Shown here: positions 16,911 through 26,385 of the stretch, in pieces
How the letters are laid out: each line of letters starts with the position of its first letter
Numbering within the stretch: position 1 is the first letter of the stretch
Source of the DNA: PALSA-894 sp963828625
GTDB lineage: Bacteria; Pseudomonadota; Alphaproteobacteria; Rhizobiales; Xanthobacteraceae
NCBI GenBank assembly: GCA_963828625.1
Contig: CAWHEX010000010.1
Span: forward strand, 496,001-560,000
Direction of reading: 5' to 3'
Length of the DNA: 64,000 nt
Position numbers and translations under genes: made by a program
Notes under the pieces: model-generated
The model's database searches: none
What the model was told of the DNA's origin: nothing
The model's input: only the letters and a program-made list of their open reading frames with translations

Positions 16911-18074
16911 ATGCGCCGCAGCGACAAGCGGATTCTCACCACGCATACCGGCAGCCTGCCGCGGCCGCTCGAACTGACGCGGCTCTATGCGCGCCGCGCG
17001 CGCGGCGAGCCGGTCGATGCGGCCGAACTTGCGGCCGCCGGCCATGCGGCGATGAAGGACATCGTGGCGAAGCAGGTCGACGCGGGTGTCGACATCGGCA
17101 ACAACGGCGAGCAGCAGCGCGACTCGTTCATCTTCTATATCCGCGACCGCCTCTCGGGTCTGGGCGGCTCATGGCAGCGCAAGCAGCGCGCCGATGTCGA
17201 GCGCTATCCGATCTTCAAGAAGGAATCCTACGAGGCTTCGCTGCGGCAGGAATCGGTCGACGACATTCGCGGCCTGCCGAAGGCGATCGGCGCCATCGGT
17301 TATCCGGACGCGCGCGACGTGAAGGCCGAGTGCGCGGACTTCCGCGCCGCGCTCGACAGCGCGGGCAATCCGTTCACCGAGCCGTTCCTGACCGCGCCCT
17401 CCCCCGGCATGGTGTCGGCCATCGTGTTCGACGAGCACTACAAGGACGAGGAAGCGTTCCTCGGCGCGCTCGGCGCGGCATTGCGCGTCGAATACAAGGC
17501 GATCGTCGATGCGGGCTTCCTGCTGCAGCTCGATTGCCCGGATCTCGCGCGCGAGAAGCACAACACCTTCGCGGACCGTCCGCTCGCCGACTTCATGGCG
17601 TTCGGCAACCGCGTGATCGACGCGATCAATGCGGCGATCCACGACATTCCGCCCGAAAAAGTGCGGCTGCATGTGTGCTGGGGCAACTATGAAGGCCCGC
17701 ACGACCTCGATGTCGAACTGCAGGTCATCATCCCGTTCCTCAAGCGCGCGAAGGTCGGCGGCTTCGTGCTGCCGTTCGCCAATCCGCGCCACGCGCACGA
17801 ATACCGCTACCTGAAGGACCTGATCGGGAAGGATCAGATCATCGTGGCGGGCGTGATCGATTCCACCACCAACTTCGTCGAGCACCCCGAGGTGATCGCC
17901 GAGCGGCTGGAGAACGTCACGGAGCAGATCGGCGATCCGCATCGCGTGATGGCGGGGAGCGATTGCGGCTTCGAGACCATCGCGGGACGCGGCCGCGTCG
18001 CCGAGGACGTGGTGTGGGCGAAGTTCAAGTCGATGGCGGAGGGTGCAAAGCTCGCGTCGTCGCGGCTGTTCTGA
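16911..18074 (+). CDS. MetE C-terminal-like (cobalamin-independent methionine synthase family) zinc protein
   Basis: 387 residues of the MetE catalytic-domain family, without the N-terminal half of true MetE. It begins RILTTHTGSLPRPLEL; the zinc site is predicted at His254 and Cys256 (LHVCWGNYEG) plus Cys352 (GSDCGFET). Such stand-alone proteins transfer alkyl groups to or from thiols, but many sit in catabolic clusters and are not methionine synthases. ATG 16911 follows GGGGGCGGA. It immediately precedes a complete TRAP transporter, so the imported acid may be its substrate. A related protein is at 62581. Confidence 0.85.
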   Translation: MRRSDKRILTTHTGSLPRPLELTRLYARRARGEPVDAAELAAAGHAAMKDIVAKQVDAGVDIGNNGEQQRDSFIFYIRDRLSGLGGSWQRKQRADVERYPIFKKESYEASLRQESVDDIRGLPKAIGAIGYPDARDVKAECADFRAALDSAGNPFTEPFLTAPSPGMVSAIVFDEHYKDEEAFLGALGAALRVEYKAIVDAGFLLQLDCPDLAREKHNTFADRPLADFMAFGNRVIDAINAAIHDIPPEKVRLHVCWGNYEGPHDLDVELQVIIPFLKRAKVGGFVLPFANPRHAHEYRYLKDLIGKDQIIVAGVIDSTTNFVEHPEVIAERLENVTEQIGDPHRVMAGSDCGFETIAGRGRVAEDVVWAKFKSMAEGAKLASSRLF

Positions 18075-18102
18075 ATCAAAGAAACTGCACGGGAGGAATG
18101 CC

Positions 18103-19074
18103 ATGAAGATGAAAATTGCAATTGCGCTTGCCGGCTCGCTCGCGTTCGCCACGCCGGCGCTCGCGGTCGACTGGAATTTCTATCATCACCAGTCCGCGCC
18201 GCTGTTCGCGACCTCGCGCGGCGCCAAGATGCTGAGCGAAGAACTCGAGAAGGCGACGAACGGCGAACTGAAGGCGCGCCTGCATCTGTCGGGCACCCTG
18301 CAGATCGCGCCGAACAACATCACGCCGGCCGTCGCCGAGGGCGTGGTGCAGCTTGCCGATGACCTGTTCAATTCCGGCAACATTCCGGTCGCCGGCATCC
18401 CGCGCCTGCCCGGCCTCGTGCGCTCGCTCGACGAATTCAGGAAGACCGCGGATGCGCTGCGGCCGTATCTCGAGAAGGCCTTCGCCGAAAAAGGCATCGT
18501 GATGCTGGCGGACTACACCTATCCGCTGCAGGTGATCTGGGGAAAGAAGAAGCTCACCTCGCTGGAAGACATCAAGGGCATGAAGCTGCGCGTCGCGCAG
18601 CCCGAGCAGGGCGAGATGGTGCGCCGCTTCGGCGGCACCTCGGTGACGATCTCGGCGCCGGAAGTCCCCTCCGCGCTCGATCGCGGCGTGGTGGACGGCA
18701 TCTTCACCGCCGGCGTCGGCGCCGTGCTGTGGAAGGACCTGCTGAAGTTCGGCTTCCTCATTCCGGTGAACTGGAACAACTCCTACATCCTCGCGAACGC
18801 CGACGCCTTCAACAAGCTGTCGCCCGACCTGCAGGGCAAGCTGCGCAAGGCCGCGCAGGACGCCGCGAAGTGGAATCAGGACACGATGCAGACCGAGGAA
18901 GCCGCATCCGTGAAGGTGCTGACCGACGCCGGCTACACGATGACGACCGCGCCGACCGCGGAAGCCGCCAAGGTCGCCGACACCATGAAGGCCTATTGGG
19001 ACGATTGGGCGAAGTCGCGCGGGCCGGTGGTGGTCGAGGCGCTCGGCAAGGTGCGCGCGGCGCTCGGCCGGTGA
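18103..19074 (+). CDS. dctP: TRAP transporter substrate-binding protein, DctP type
   Basis: 323-residue periplasmic receptor. ATG 18103 follows GGGAGGAATGCC and gives a signal peptide ending at TPALAVDW. Family motifs include GTLQIAPNNITPAVAEGVVQ, LADYTYPLQVIWGKK and MKLRVAQPEQGEMVRRFGGT, which contains the Arg that pairs with the ligand carboxylate. It is followed by DctQ and DctM genes, so the transporter is complete and driven by an ion gradient. Ligand not predictable; a mono- or dicarboxylate is likely for the family. Confidence 0.92.
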   Translation: MKMKIAIALAGSLAFATPALAVDWNFYHHQSAPLFATSRGAKMLSEELEKATNGELKARLHLSGTLQIAPNNITPAVAEGVVQLADDLFNSGNIPVAGIPRLPGLVRSLDEFRKTADALRPYLEKAFAEKGIVMLADYTYPLQVIWGKKKLTSLEDIKGMKLRVAQPEQGEMVRRFGGTSVTISAPEVPSALDRGVVDGIFTAGVGAVLWKDLLKFGFLIPVNWNNSYILANADAFNKLSPDLQGKLRKAAQDAAKWNQDTMQTEEAASVKVLTDAGYTMTTAPTAEAAKVADTMKAYWDDWAKSRGPVVVEALGKVRAALGR

Positions 19075-19104
19075 CGACAGAGCCTGCCCGACGCCGCCGA
19101 CGGA

Positions 19105-19617
19105 ATGCCGGCGAGCCATCTGGTGCCGCCGGTCGGCGAAGGGCCGGTCGAGCGACTGTGCAAGTATGCGAGCGAAGCCGCGCTGATCACCATGCTGGTG
19201 GTGATCGGCGCGGACATTTTCACGCGCTACTTGCTCAATTTCTCGTTCGAGGTCGCGGACGAACTCGGCGGCTACATGCTCGTGGTCATGACGTTCGTCA
19301 GCCTCTCGGTGTGCCAGGTCAACAACGCGTTCCATCAGGTCGAGCTGGTGCAGGCGCGGCTTGGGCCGCGCGGGCGTGCGCTCTCGGCCGCGATCTTCGA
19401 CGTGTTGTCGTTCGGCTTTGCGACGCTGTTGCTTTGGCAACTGATCAAGCTCGAACGCTCGTCCTATCGCTTCGGCGAGAAGGCGCCGACGTATCTCGAA
19501 ACGCCGTTATGGATTCCGCGGCTCGCGATGGCGATCGGCGTCGCGGCGCTGGTGTTCTCGATCGTCCGCACCTTCACGGCGCATGTGCGGCGCTTCCGCG
19601 CGCTGCCGCGGAACTGA
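19105..19617 (+). CDS. dctQ: TRAP transporter small membrane subunit, DctQ type
   Basis: 170 residues with four predicted membrane segments, as expected for DctQ: around AALITMLVVIGADIFTRY, MLVVMTFVSLSVC, FDVLSFGFATLLLW and LAMAIGVAALVFSIV. The SFEVADELGGYMLV segment between the first two is the family core. It sits between dctP and dctM with a four-base gap to dctM. The exact start is not certain; the ATG at 19105 leaves a short cytoplasmic tail. Confidence 0.9.
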   Translation: MPASHLVPPVGEGPVERLCKYASEAALITMLVVIGADIFTRYLLNFSFEVADELGGYMLVVMTFVSLSVCQVNNAFHQVELVQARLGPRGRALSAAIFDVLSFGFATLLLWQLIKLERSSYRFGEKAPTYLETPLWIPRLAMAIGVAALVFSIVRTFTAHVRRFRALPRN

Positions 19618-19621
19618 AGCG

Positions 19622-20929
19622 ATGCTCGGTCCCGAACTGCAGATCCTGATCGTCACGGTGCTGTTCCTCGGCCTGCTCACGGCCGGCATGGCGGTGCCGT
19701 TCGCGATCGCGGTCCCCGCGATGGTCTATCTGCTGCTGCAGGGCGGCCTCACGTCGCTCAACGGCCTCGGCCTGATGAGCTGGGGCAGCATGAACACGTT
19801 CGCGCTCACCGCGGTGCCGCTGTTCATGTTCATGGCGGATATCCTGAGCGTCAGCGGCCTGAGCAACCGCATCTACAACGGGCTGGCCAAGCTGGTGGCG
19901 CCGCTGCCCGGCGGGCTGTTGCAGACCAACATCGCGGGCTGCGCGATCTTCGCCTCGGTCAGCGGCTCCAGCATCGCGACCGCGGCCTCGATCGGCGGCG
20001 TGGCGCTGCCGCAGCTCACCAGCCGCAACTACAATCGCGCGCTCGCGGCCGGATCGCTCGCGGCGGGCGGCACGCTCGGCATCCTGATCCCGCCGAGCTT
20101 CCCGATGATCATCTACGGCACCTTCACCGAGACGTCGGTGCCGAAGCTGTTCATCGCGGGCGTGATCCCGGGCCTGATCATGACCGCCCTGTTCATGCTC
20201 TATATCGGCGTGCATGCGAAGCTCGTACCGAGCGTCTCGCCGAAGGAGCAAGGCGCGCGCAACATCGGCGAGGTGCTGCGCGCATTCGCCGACATTGCGC
20301 CGTTCGTCATATTGATCGCCGGAACGCTCGGCGGGCTCTACTTCGGCGTGGTGACGACGACCGAAGCCGCGGTGATCGGCTGTTTCCTGTCGATCCTGCT
20401 CGGCGCGGTGTTCGGCGACCTCACGCTGAAGAAGCTGATCGAGGCGATGCACTCGACGGTGAATTTCACCGGCAACATCCTGTTCCTGATCTTCGCGGCC
20501 TATGTGTTCTCCTACGCGATCAGCTTCGCGGGCATCGGCGAGAAACTCACCGAATACATCGTCGGCCTGCAGCTCTCGAAGCTGCAGTTCTATCTCGTGC
20601 TGTTCGCGCTGTTCACCGTGCTCGGCTGCCTGATCGAAAGCCTCGGCATGATCGTCATCACGGTGCCGCTGCTGTTCCCGATCCTCGGGCGCTACGGCAT
20701 CGACCCGATTTTGTTCGGCGTGATCCTCGTCATCTACATCGAGCTCGGACAGATCTCGCCGCCGATCGGCATCAACCTGTTCGTGATCCAGAGCATCTGG
20801 GACGGCAAGTTGAGCGAGGTGGTGTACGGCACGATTCCGTTCCACCTCATCATGTTCGTGGTGCTGGCGATGGTGATCTTCTGGCCGGAGCTGGCGCTCT
20901 GGCTGCCGCAGCAGATGAGCGGGAAATGA
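19622..20929 (+). CDS. dctM: TRAP transporter large membrane subunit, DctM type
   Basis: 435 residues, twelve or so membrane segments. Family signatures are FASVSGSSIATAASIGGVAL, GGTLGILIPPSFPMIIYG and, near the end, ILVIYIELGQISPPIGINLF. ATG at 19622 is used: it follows the DctQ stop closely and begins the first hydrophobic segment. It is the ion-coupled translocation channel for the DctP receptor. The last four bases overlap the next dehydrogenase, so the five genes from 16911 to 21801 form one likely operon. Confidence 0.93.
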   Translation: MLGPELQILIVTVLFLGLLTAGMAVPFAIAVPAMVYLLLQGGLTSLNGLGLMSWGSMNTFALTAVPLFMFMADILSVSGLSNRIYNGLAKLVAPLPGGLLQTNIAGCAIFASVSGSSIATAASIGGVALPQLTSRNYNRALAAGSLAAGGTLGILIPPSFPMIIYGTFTETSVPKLFIAGVIPGLIMTALFMLYIGVHAKLVPSVSPKEQGARNIGEVLRAFADIAPFVILIAGTLGGLYFGVVTTTEAAVIGCFLSILLGAVFGDLTLKKLIEAMHSTVNFTGNILFLIFAAYVFSYAISFAGIGEKLTEYIVGLQLSKLQFYLVLFALFTVLGCLIESLGMIVITVPLLFPILGRYGIDPILFGVILVIYIELGQISPPIGINLFVIQSIWDGKLSEVVYGTIPFHLIMFVVLAMVIFWPELALWLPQQMSGK

Positions 20930-21801
20930 CGCGCGACACCGCCGTCATCGGCCTCGGCAACATGGGCCGCGGCATCGCGCGCAATCTCGATCGCGCGGGA
21001 CGCCTCGCCGCCGCATGGGACATCGCGGAAGCCGTGCGCACGACGGCGGAGTTGTCGAGCGAGGTCGCGCTGGTGCCGCCGAGCCAGTTCGGCCGGCTCA
21101 AGTTCATCCTGTTCGTCGTGCCCGGCTCGGCGCAGATCGAGGAAATGTTGCCCGGCCTGCTCGCGCGGCCGCACGACGGCGAGACCCTGATCGATCTCAC
21201 CACCTCGCATCCGGCAAAGACGAAGGCGACCGCGCAGCGCGTCAGTGCGACTGGGCGCGCCTATGTGGACTGCGGCATGTCGGGCGGCGCGATGGGCGCG
21301 GACTCGGGGAAAATGGCGCTGATGGTCGGCGGCGCGGACGATGCGGTCGCGGCGTGCAGGCCGTTGTTCGACACGATCGCCGGAACCGTGACGCATGTCG
21401 GCGGATCGAGCGCCGGGCACGCGATCAAGCTCCTGCACAACATGGTGTGCCACACCAATTTCATGGTGGTGGCCGAGGCCGGCCGGCTCGCCGAGCGCGC
21501 CGGCATTCCGCTCGAAACCGCGATCCAGGTGTTCAACGCCGGCAATGCGCGCAGCTACATCTCGGAGCAGCGCTTCCCGAACCACATCCTGTCCGGCAAA
21601 TTCGACGGCCGCTCGACCGTGTCGAACCTCGCGAAGGATCTGGCGATGGCGGATGCCTTCGCCAACGAGTTCGGCGCGGCGAATGTCTACACGGCCGCGA
21701 CCGCGCAGATTCTGGCGAAGGCGATGGAGCAAGGCCTCGCGGACGTCGATTTCACCCGGCTGTATGAGGAATACGAGGACCTGGCGAAGTCCTCGTCCTG
21801 A
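20926..21801 (+). CDS. 3-hydroxyisobutyrate dehydrogenase-like NAD(P)-dependent oxidoreductase
   Basis: 291 residues. AVIGLGNMGRGIARNL is the nucleotide-binding loop, CGMSGGAMGADSGKMALMVG the substrate-binding signature, and GHAIKLLHNMVCHTNF carries the catalytic Lys. Its ATG overlaps the dctM TGA, so translation is coupled to the transporter and the enzyme probably acts on the imported hydroxy acid or its product. More distant from the 15934 paralogue than a recent duplicate would be. Confidence 0.9.
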   Translation: MTRDTAVIGLGNMGRGIARNLDRAGRLAAAWDIAEAVRTTAELSSEVALVPPSQFGRLKFILFVVPGSAQIEEMLPGLLARPHDGETLIDLTTSHPAKTKATAQRVSATGRAYVDCGMSGGAMGADSGKMALMVGGADDAVAACRPLFDTIAGTVTHVGGSSAGHAIKLLHNMVCHTNFMVVAEAGRLAERAGIPLETAIQVFNAGNARSYISEQRFPNHILSGKFDGRSTVSNLAKDLAMADAFANEFGAANVYTAATAQILAKAMEQGLADVDFTRLYEEYEDLAKSSS

Positions 21802-21820
21802 GACGGCGCAACAACTCTAA

Positions 21821-21930
21821 CGTCATCCAGAGGTGCGCGCGCAGCGAGCCTCGAAGGACGGCCGCATACACCGCGCTCGTTGCCGTCCTTCGAGACGCGG
21901 CCTGCGGCCGCTCCTCAGGATGAGGATGAG
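21821..21930. repeat. Long palindromic dispersed repeat
   Basis: About 110 bases filling the gap between convergent genes. A perfect 13-base inverted repeat, CTCGAAGGACGGC (21850-21862) / GCCGTCCTTCGAG (21882-21894), is embedded between ends reading CGTCATCC and CTCAGGATGAG. I recognise this as a repeat seen widely in Bradyrhizobium-like genomes. It could also act as a two-way transcription barrier. Confidence 0.75.
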
Positions 21931-21932
21931 CG

Positions 21933-22442
21933 TTACTTCGCCCCTGTCCGCTCCGCGAGCGCGCGAAACTTCTCGAACTGATCCGCCTTGAGCTCGCGCT
22001 TCTCGTCGCGGCCGACGAACACCTTGTACATGATGCCGCCGTCGACATTGAAGAACAGCACCGAGGCCGAGAGCCGGCCCATGAACGGCCGCTCCATGAA
22101 GCAAAGCCCGGCGCAACGCTCGTGGCGCAGATGGCCGTGGAAGCCGGTGCGCCCCATCAGGTTGAAGTAGCCGCGCCCGACCTCGCCGGGAGGAATCGGC
22201 CCGGTGAACTCCATGATGCCGTCATCGGTGTGGACGATCAGCGTGACCTCGCCCCAGGTGGCGATGTCCTTCATGGCGTCGATGAACGCGCTCGCCGGCG
22301 CGAACTTGCGCATGTCGGCGGGCAGCGCCTCGACCACTTCACGCGTCGTGACGCCGTGCTCCTTCGCGACGGTCTCGACCACCGCGCCCGGATCGGCGGC
22401 GAGCGCGCTCGCCAGATCCGGCTTCGCCGCTGCGACCTGCAT
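21933..22442 (-). CDS. hutX: Heme utilisation cytosolic carrier protein HutX/ChuX family
   Basis: 169 residues, the usual HutX length. Recognisable parts are WGEVTLIVHTDDGIMEFTGP, GYFNLMGRTGFHGHLRHERC and FMGRLSASVLFFNVDGGIMYKVFVGRD. The family binds heme in the cytoplasm and hands it to degradation or storage enzymes. Its ATG overlaps the stop of the heme-monooxygenase gene (TGATG), so the two are translationally coupled. Expected to be iron-controlled with the rest of the heme locus. Confidence 0.9.
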   Translation of the reverse strand: MQVAAAKPDLASALAADPGAVVETVAKEHGVTTREVVEALPADMRKFAPASAFIDAMKDIATWGEVTLIVHTDDGIMEFTGPIPPGEVGRGYFNLMGRTGFHGHLRHERCAGLCFMERPFMGRLSASVLFFNVDGGIMYKVFVGRDEKRELKADQFEKFRALAERTGAK

Positions 22443-22780
22443 CAGGCAGCCTTGCCGTGACGATCGAGCGTCTGCTTCACCTCGAAGCCCTCGAACTTCG
22501 GATGGCCGAGATAGAGCGGCGCGGCCGAGCCGGCATTATCGGCGCGGGCATGAGCGCGGCGGAACTGATCCGACTTGGTCCAGGCCTCGAAGTCGGCCTT
22601 GCTCGCCCAAACGGTGTGCGAGGAATAGAGCGTGTGGTCCTCGGCTTCCGGGCCCTTGAGCAGGTGGAATTCGACGAAACCCTTCAGCTCGTGCAGATAG
22701 CTCTCGCGGCTCTGCCACATATGCTCAAAGGCGTCTTCCTTACCTTTGACCACCTGAAAGCGATTCATAGCGATAAACAT
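22442..22780 (-). CDS. IsdG/HmuQ-type heme-degrading monooxygenase (ABM fold)
   Basis: 112 residues of the antibiotic-biosynthesis-monooxygenase fold. It starts MFIAMNRFQVVKGKEDAFEH and contains HLLKGPEAEDHTLYSSHTVW, FEAWTKSDQFRRAHARAD and the C-terminal strand FEGFEVKQTL, the pattern of HmuQ/HmuD of Bradyrhizobium and IsdG-like enzymes. The asparagine of the family active site is Asn6; a candidate heme-ligand His is in QFRRAHA. ATG 22778-22780 has AGGAG seven bases upstream. It would open imported heme to release iron, with HutX as carrier. Confidence 0.87.
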   Translation of the reverse strand: MFIAMNRFQVVKGKEDAFEHMWQSRESYLHELKGFVEFHLLKGPEAEDHTLYSSHTVWASKADFEAWTKSDQFRRAHARADNAGSAAPLYLGHPKFEGFEVKQTLDRHGKAA

Positions 22781-22822
22781 GCAGGTTCTCCTGGCGAACC
22801 GCTGGCAATATGGCTTGCGGTA

Positions 22823-23999
22823 TTACTGGGAAATGAAACTCACCGGGACGCTGAACGACTGCGCCCGGCCGTCGGGCGGCGGCGGAAACGGCGACGCGCG
22901 ACGGACCATAGCTTGCACTTCTTGGTCGATTGCCGCAACGCCAGACGCACGCGCCAGACGCACGCCGGCGACGCCGCCGCTGCTTCCGACCGTGAACGAT
23001 ACGGTCGCGGACCCCTGGGTGCTGCCGACTGATTGCTTGTAGCGCGCAAGATGCGCCCGAACGATGCCCGGATAGTTGCTGTCCCGGCTGGAGCGGCCGA
23101 CACCGAAATTGTTGGCGGCGGTCGAGGGCGTGGAAGCCTTCGCCTCGCGGGCGGCATTCTCGCGCGTCGGCGCAGCGATCCGGCGCTGCTCCTTGGCGGG
23201 CTTGGCGTCCTTGATCGGCTTGGGCGGCGCGGCCTGCTTGGGCTTCGCCTCGGGCTTCTTCTCGACCGGCTTTTCCTCGGGCTGCGGCAGCAGCGTCACC
23301 TCGGTCGGCGGAGGCGGAGGCGTCTCCTGCGGCTTGGCCGTGGCGGTGTCGGGCGCCGGGGTCTCGACCATCGCGACCGCCGGCTTCTGTTCGGCCTGGG
23401 TCGGCTCCTGCGGCGCGGCAGCGGTCTCGTATTTCGGCTCGTCGGGCTTCGGCTGTTCGGCCTTGGGTTGCTCGACCTTCTGCTCCGGCGCGGTTTCTTG
23501 CTTCGCGACCTCGACGGTCTGCGCCTGCGTGGTCGCTCTCTGGTCGGCCCTGTCGACCTCGGTTGCCTCGGTATCGGGCGCGGCTGCGGCCTGCACCTGC
23601 TGCTCGCCCGGCGTGACGGCGACGCCGGCCGGCGCGGTCGCGCCCACGACGAGTCTCGACCGAGATCACCTCGATGCCGATGCTCGCGAGCGCCTCTGGC
23701 TCGCGCCAGAACGCGGCGAACAGTCCCGCATGCAGCGTGAGCGACAGAGCCACAAAAGCCGCCAGACGCACCCGCTCGCGCGTCAGCCCGATGGCAGGCA
23801 GCCGCGCGATATCAGACGGCAGGACGACGTCAGGCGCCTGCGCGTCGGGCGCGCGCCGGCGCAGGAATGGAACGACGTTGTGCAGGTCGGCACCGGGCGC
23901 GATGTCGGACGCGCGAACGGCCACGTCCGCGCCACCTTCGGCACGGACGTGTTCACGCAGCGCGATCAGTTCGCCTGTCTGTAGCTTCCTGACGCTCAT
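22823..23999 (-). CDS. tonB: TonB-family energy transducer (apparent frameshift)
   Basis: About 391 residues after repair. A cytoplasmic N-terminus is followed by one membrane anchor (LAAFVALSLTLHAGLFAAFW), then a long Pro/Lys/Glu/Gln-rich periplasm-spanning region with PPPPPTEVTLLPQPEEKPVEKK, and a C-terminal TonB domain (SNYPGIVRAHLARYKQ; later GVRLARASGVAAIDQEV). The frame changes at 23643-23655; removing one base of CCC 23643-23645 fuses IEVISVET with ATAPAGVAV. It lies 22 bases after the receptor gene. No exbB/exbD are in the window, so those must be elsewhere. Confidence 0.88.
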
Positions 24000-24021
24000 T
24001 CGCCTCCGCGTATCGCCCCGG

Positions 24022-26232
24022 TCAGGTGGAACCGAAGCGCATCTTGATCGAACCCTTGAAGGTGATGCCCGGTGCCGGTGAGGCCCACAGCGTATCACGC
24101 TGTGCGTCCGTCGGCGTGGTGGCTGGCACCGGATACGGCCGGTAGAATTGGTTCAGCACGTTGTCGATGCCAAATCCAGCCAGAATGTCGGGCGTCGGCT
24201 GATACCCGATAAACAGGTTGACCAGATTGTAGTCCGTCGCCGGAATGTAATTCGTCGGAATGTCGGTGTTGGCCTTCGCATTCACCCACCACAACGTGGC
24301 GATGATCTTGCGCTCGAACAGCCGAACGCCGACGGTCGTGGTGATGCGGCGCGGCTGCACCGTCACGAGGCCGACGTTGGTCGTAAGATTCTTGCCTTCC
24401 TGGAACGTACCGGAGAGGCCCGCGAACCATTCACCGTAATCGTACATGGTCTCGAATTCGAAGCCCTGAATGCGGGCCTGCGGGACGTTCTGGTACTGAT
24501 AGAACTGGAAGCCGCCGAGCGCGGCGCTGAACGGACCGGTTCCCGTCAGTTCGATGTAATCGTCGATGTCGTTGCGGAAGACATTGAACTTTCCGCGGAA
24601 GCTGTCGCCCTGCTTGGCGATGTTGTCGAACTTCAGGTTAAGGCCGGCTTCCTTGGTCTTGCCGACCTCAGGACGCAAGTTCGGGTTCGGCCGGAAGCAG
24701 AAGAAGCCGACGTTGCCGTCCGGGCAGAGGAAGAAGGGCGGCGCGCCGCCCGGCCCGCCCGTGACATGCGCGCCGGCGATGATCGTCTCGGTCAGCGCGG
24801 GCGAACGATAGCCCTCCGCGTAGGTCACGTACGGCGTGACACCCAAAACCGGCGTGACCGCGAGCGTAACCTTAGGCGAGAAGCGATCCGAGCTTGAAGT
24901 CGTGCCCAGGCCGTTGAGTTCGTACCGGTCGTAGCGTCCGGCCGTAATCAGCTCGAGCCAGGTCGCGTAGTTGAACTTGTACTGAAGGAACGCGCCGGAA
25001 ACCGTGCGCTCGCCGCCGGGCGTCGTCACGTTCGAGTTGCCGTGCGGGTCCTTGATGTCAACCGTGTCCTTGAAGCTGTCGCCGCCGATGGTGACCGCGT
25101 GCCGCGTATCGCCCAACACAAAGCGCGACGTGTTGTTGACGTCGAAGCCGACCGTGTCGAGCACCAGCGTCCGCAAGTCACCGACGCAGCCAGTGATGTT
25201 GTTGCCGGCGATGCCCGCACCGCAAAGCAATGCCGAAGTGCCGCTCGGGGGGGAGTTATGCGAAATCTTCGTCTGCGCCTGATCGGTGCGGTTCCAGTAG
25301 ACCTTGGCATCCCAGTTGAAGATGTTGTCTTCCGGGCGCGCGTACTTGTAGCCGATGCTGGCCGTCGAATTCTGCACCGTCGTCGCGTAGACCGACGTGC
25401 CCTGGTTCGATGTCGGCGGAACCGGGCCGCGGTTCGGCTGTCCGAAGTTGTATTCAAAATCCTGGAACGTGCCGCCGACCTTGACCTCATGACCGTCCGC
25501 CGGACGGAACGTAAGCTTGCCGAGCGCGCTGCCGACCTTCTGCCAGCTGTTCGCCACGACCTCGTTGTTGCCGTCCTTGTAGTCGGACTGGCCGCGATAC
25601 GATCCGCCCGCGATGAATTCGACATTCGGGTTGACGCGCACCGCGCCAAACAACGACGCGAGGCCGCGAACCTGGTTCGTGCCGAACTCGGTGCGCCCAA
25701 CCGCACCCCAGCGCTCGCCGGGGCGCAGGATGTCTTCGACGTCCTTGGTGCGGAACGACACGACGCCGCCGATCGCGCCCGAACCGTAGATGTTCGCTGT
25801 CGGGCCGCGCACGACGTCCGCCGCCGCGAGCAGTTCGCTGTCGAGGAAGAACTCGCCATTCGCGGTGTGACCGGTGCGCTGGAAATTCTGACGCGCGCCG
25901 TCGACCACCACCGCAACTCGTCCGAAGTCCTGCAAGCCGCGAATATTGACTGCGGTCGCCGGATTGTCGCCGCGATCCTGGAAAAAGACGCCCGGCGTCG
26001 CGACGAAGATGTCCGAAAGGCGTTTCGGGAGGATCTGTTCGAGCTGCTGCTCGCGGATCGTGCTGACCGCCGCGAGCGCCGCGATCGCGGCTTCCGGAAC
26101 TCTCGTCGCCACGATCGTGATCGGATCGAGGACCGTTTGCGCGTTCGCGGTAGGCATTCCGGCTGCAACGAGCAGCGCCGCGAGCGATATTCCGTTGAGT
26201 GGGGCGCGAAGCCCCTTCCAGCCACCCATCAT
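24022..26232 (-). CDS. hmuR: TonB-dependent heme/hemoglobin receptor
   Basis: 736 residues starting at ATG 26230-26232, which directly begins a signal peptide ending PTANAQ; an upstream ATG at 26370 would add an unlikely 46-residue leader. A TonB-box-like DPITIVAT follows, then the plug domain (GVFFQDRGDNPATAVNIRGLQ, VDGARQNFQRTGHTANG) and a 22-strand barrel. The heme-receptor region YRSPALTE ... FRPNPNLRPEVG is present, corresponding to the FRAP/NPNL signature, and the C-terminal strand is ITFKGSIKMRFGS. Works with TonB below and the HmuTUV transporter on the other strand. Confidence 0.9.
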   Translation of the reverse strand: MMGGWKGLRAPLNGISLAALLVAAGMPTANAQTVLDPITIVATRVPEAAIAALAAVSTIREQQLEQILPKRLSDIFVATPGVFFQDRGDNPATAVNIRGLQDFGRVAVVVDGARQNFQRTGHTANGEFFLDSELLAAADVVRGPTANIYGSGAIGGVVSFRTKDVEDILRPGERWGAVGRTEFGTNQVRGLASLFGAVRVNPNVEFIAGGSYRGQSDYKDGNNEVVANSWQKVGSALGKLTFRPADGHEVKVGGTFQDFEYNFGQPNRGPVPPTSNQGTSVYATTVQNSTASIGYKYARPEDNIFNWDAKVYWNRTDQAQTKISHNSPPSGTSALLCGAGIAGNNITGCVGDLRTLVLDTVGFDVNNTSRFVLGDTRHAVTIGGDSFKDTVDIKDPHGNSNVTTPGGERTVSGAFLQYKFNYATWLELITAGRYDRYELNGLGTTSSSDRFSPKVTLAVTPVLGVTPYVTYAEGYRSPALTETIIAGAHVTGGPGGAPPFFLCPDGNVGFFCFRPNPNLRPEVGKTKEAGLNLKFDNIAKQGDSFRGKFNVFRNDIDDYIELTGTGPFSAALGGFQFYQYQNVPQARIQGFEFETMYDYGEWFAGLSGTFQEGKNLTTNVGLVTVQPRRITTTVGVRLFERKIIATLWWVNAKANTDIPTNYIPATDYNLVNLFIGYQPTPDILAGFGIDNVLNQFYRPYPVPATTPTDAQRDTLWASPAPGITFKGSIKMRFGST

Positions 26233-26341
26233 AGCCCCCGACCCGAACTTTGGTGCCCTGGCTGGCGGGCGGCCGCGGCCTGACGCGGGAGCTTGCTGGC
26301 TGGCAATCTGCGCCGTTTTCGACGCGTTTATAGTGTTGTTT

Positions 26342-26371
26342 TCGTAGATGATATGTATTACGTGAGTCAAG
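26342..26371 (-). promoter_or_regulatory. Candidate promoter of the hmuR-tonB transcript
   Basis: On the minus strand CTTGAC (26366-26371) and CTACGA (26342-26347) are 18 bases apart, matching alphaproteobacterial -35/-10 patterns moderately well. It is about 110 bases upstream of the hmuR start. Confidence 0.4.
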
Positions 26372-26385
26372 GAACAGAGAAGCAG

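Noticed and set aside
21821..21930. Short CRISPR-like repeat unit
   Set aside because: Only one inverted repeat with no regularly spaced direct repeats; it matches a dispersed palindromic element.
24022..26370. Starting hmuR at the ATG at 26370
   Set aside because: The 46 extra residues precede an already complete signal peptide and would overlap the candidate promoter.
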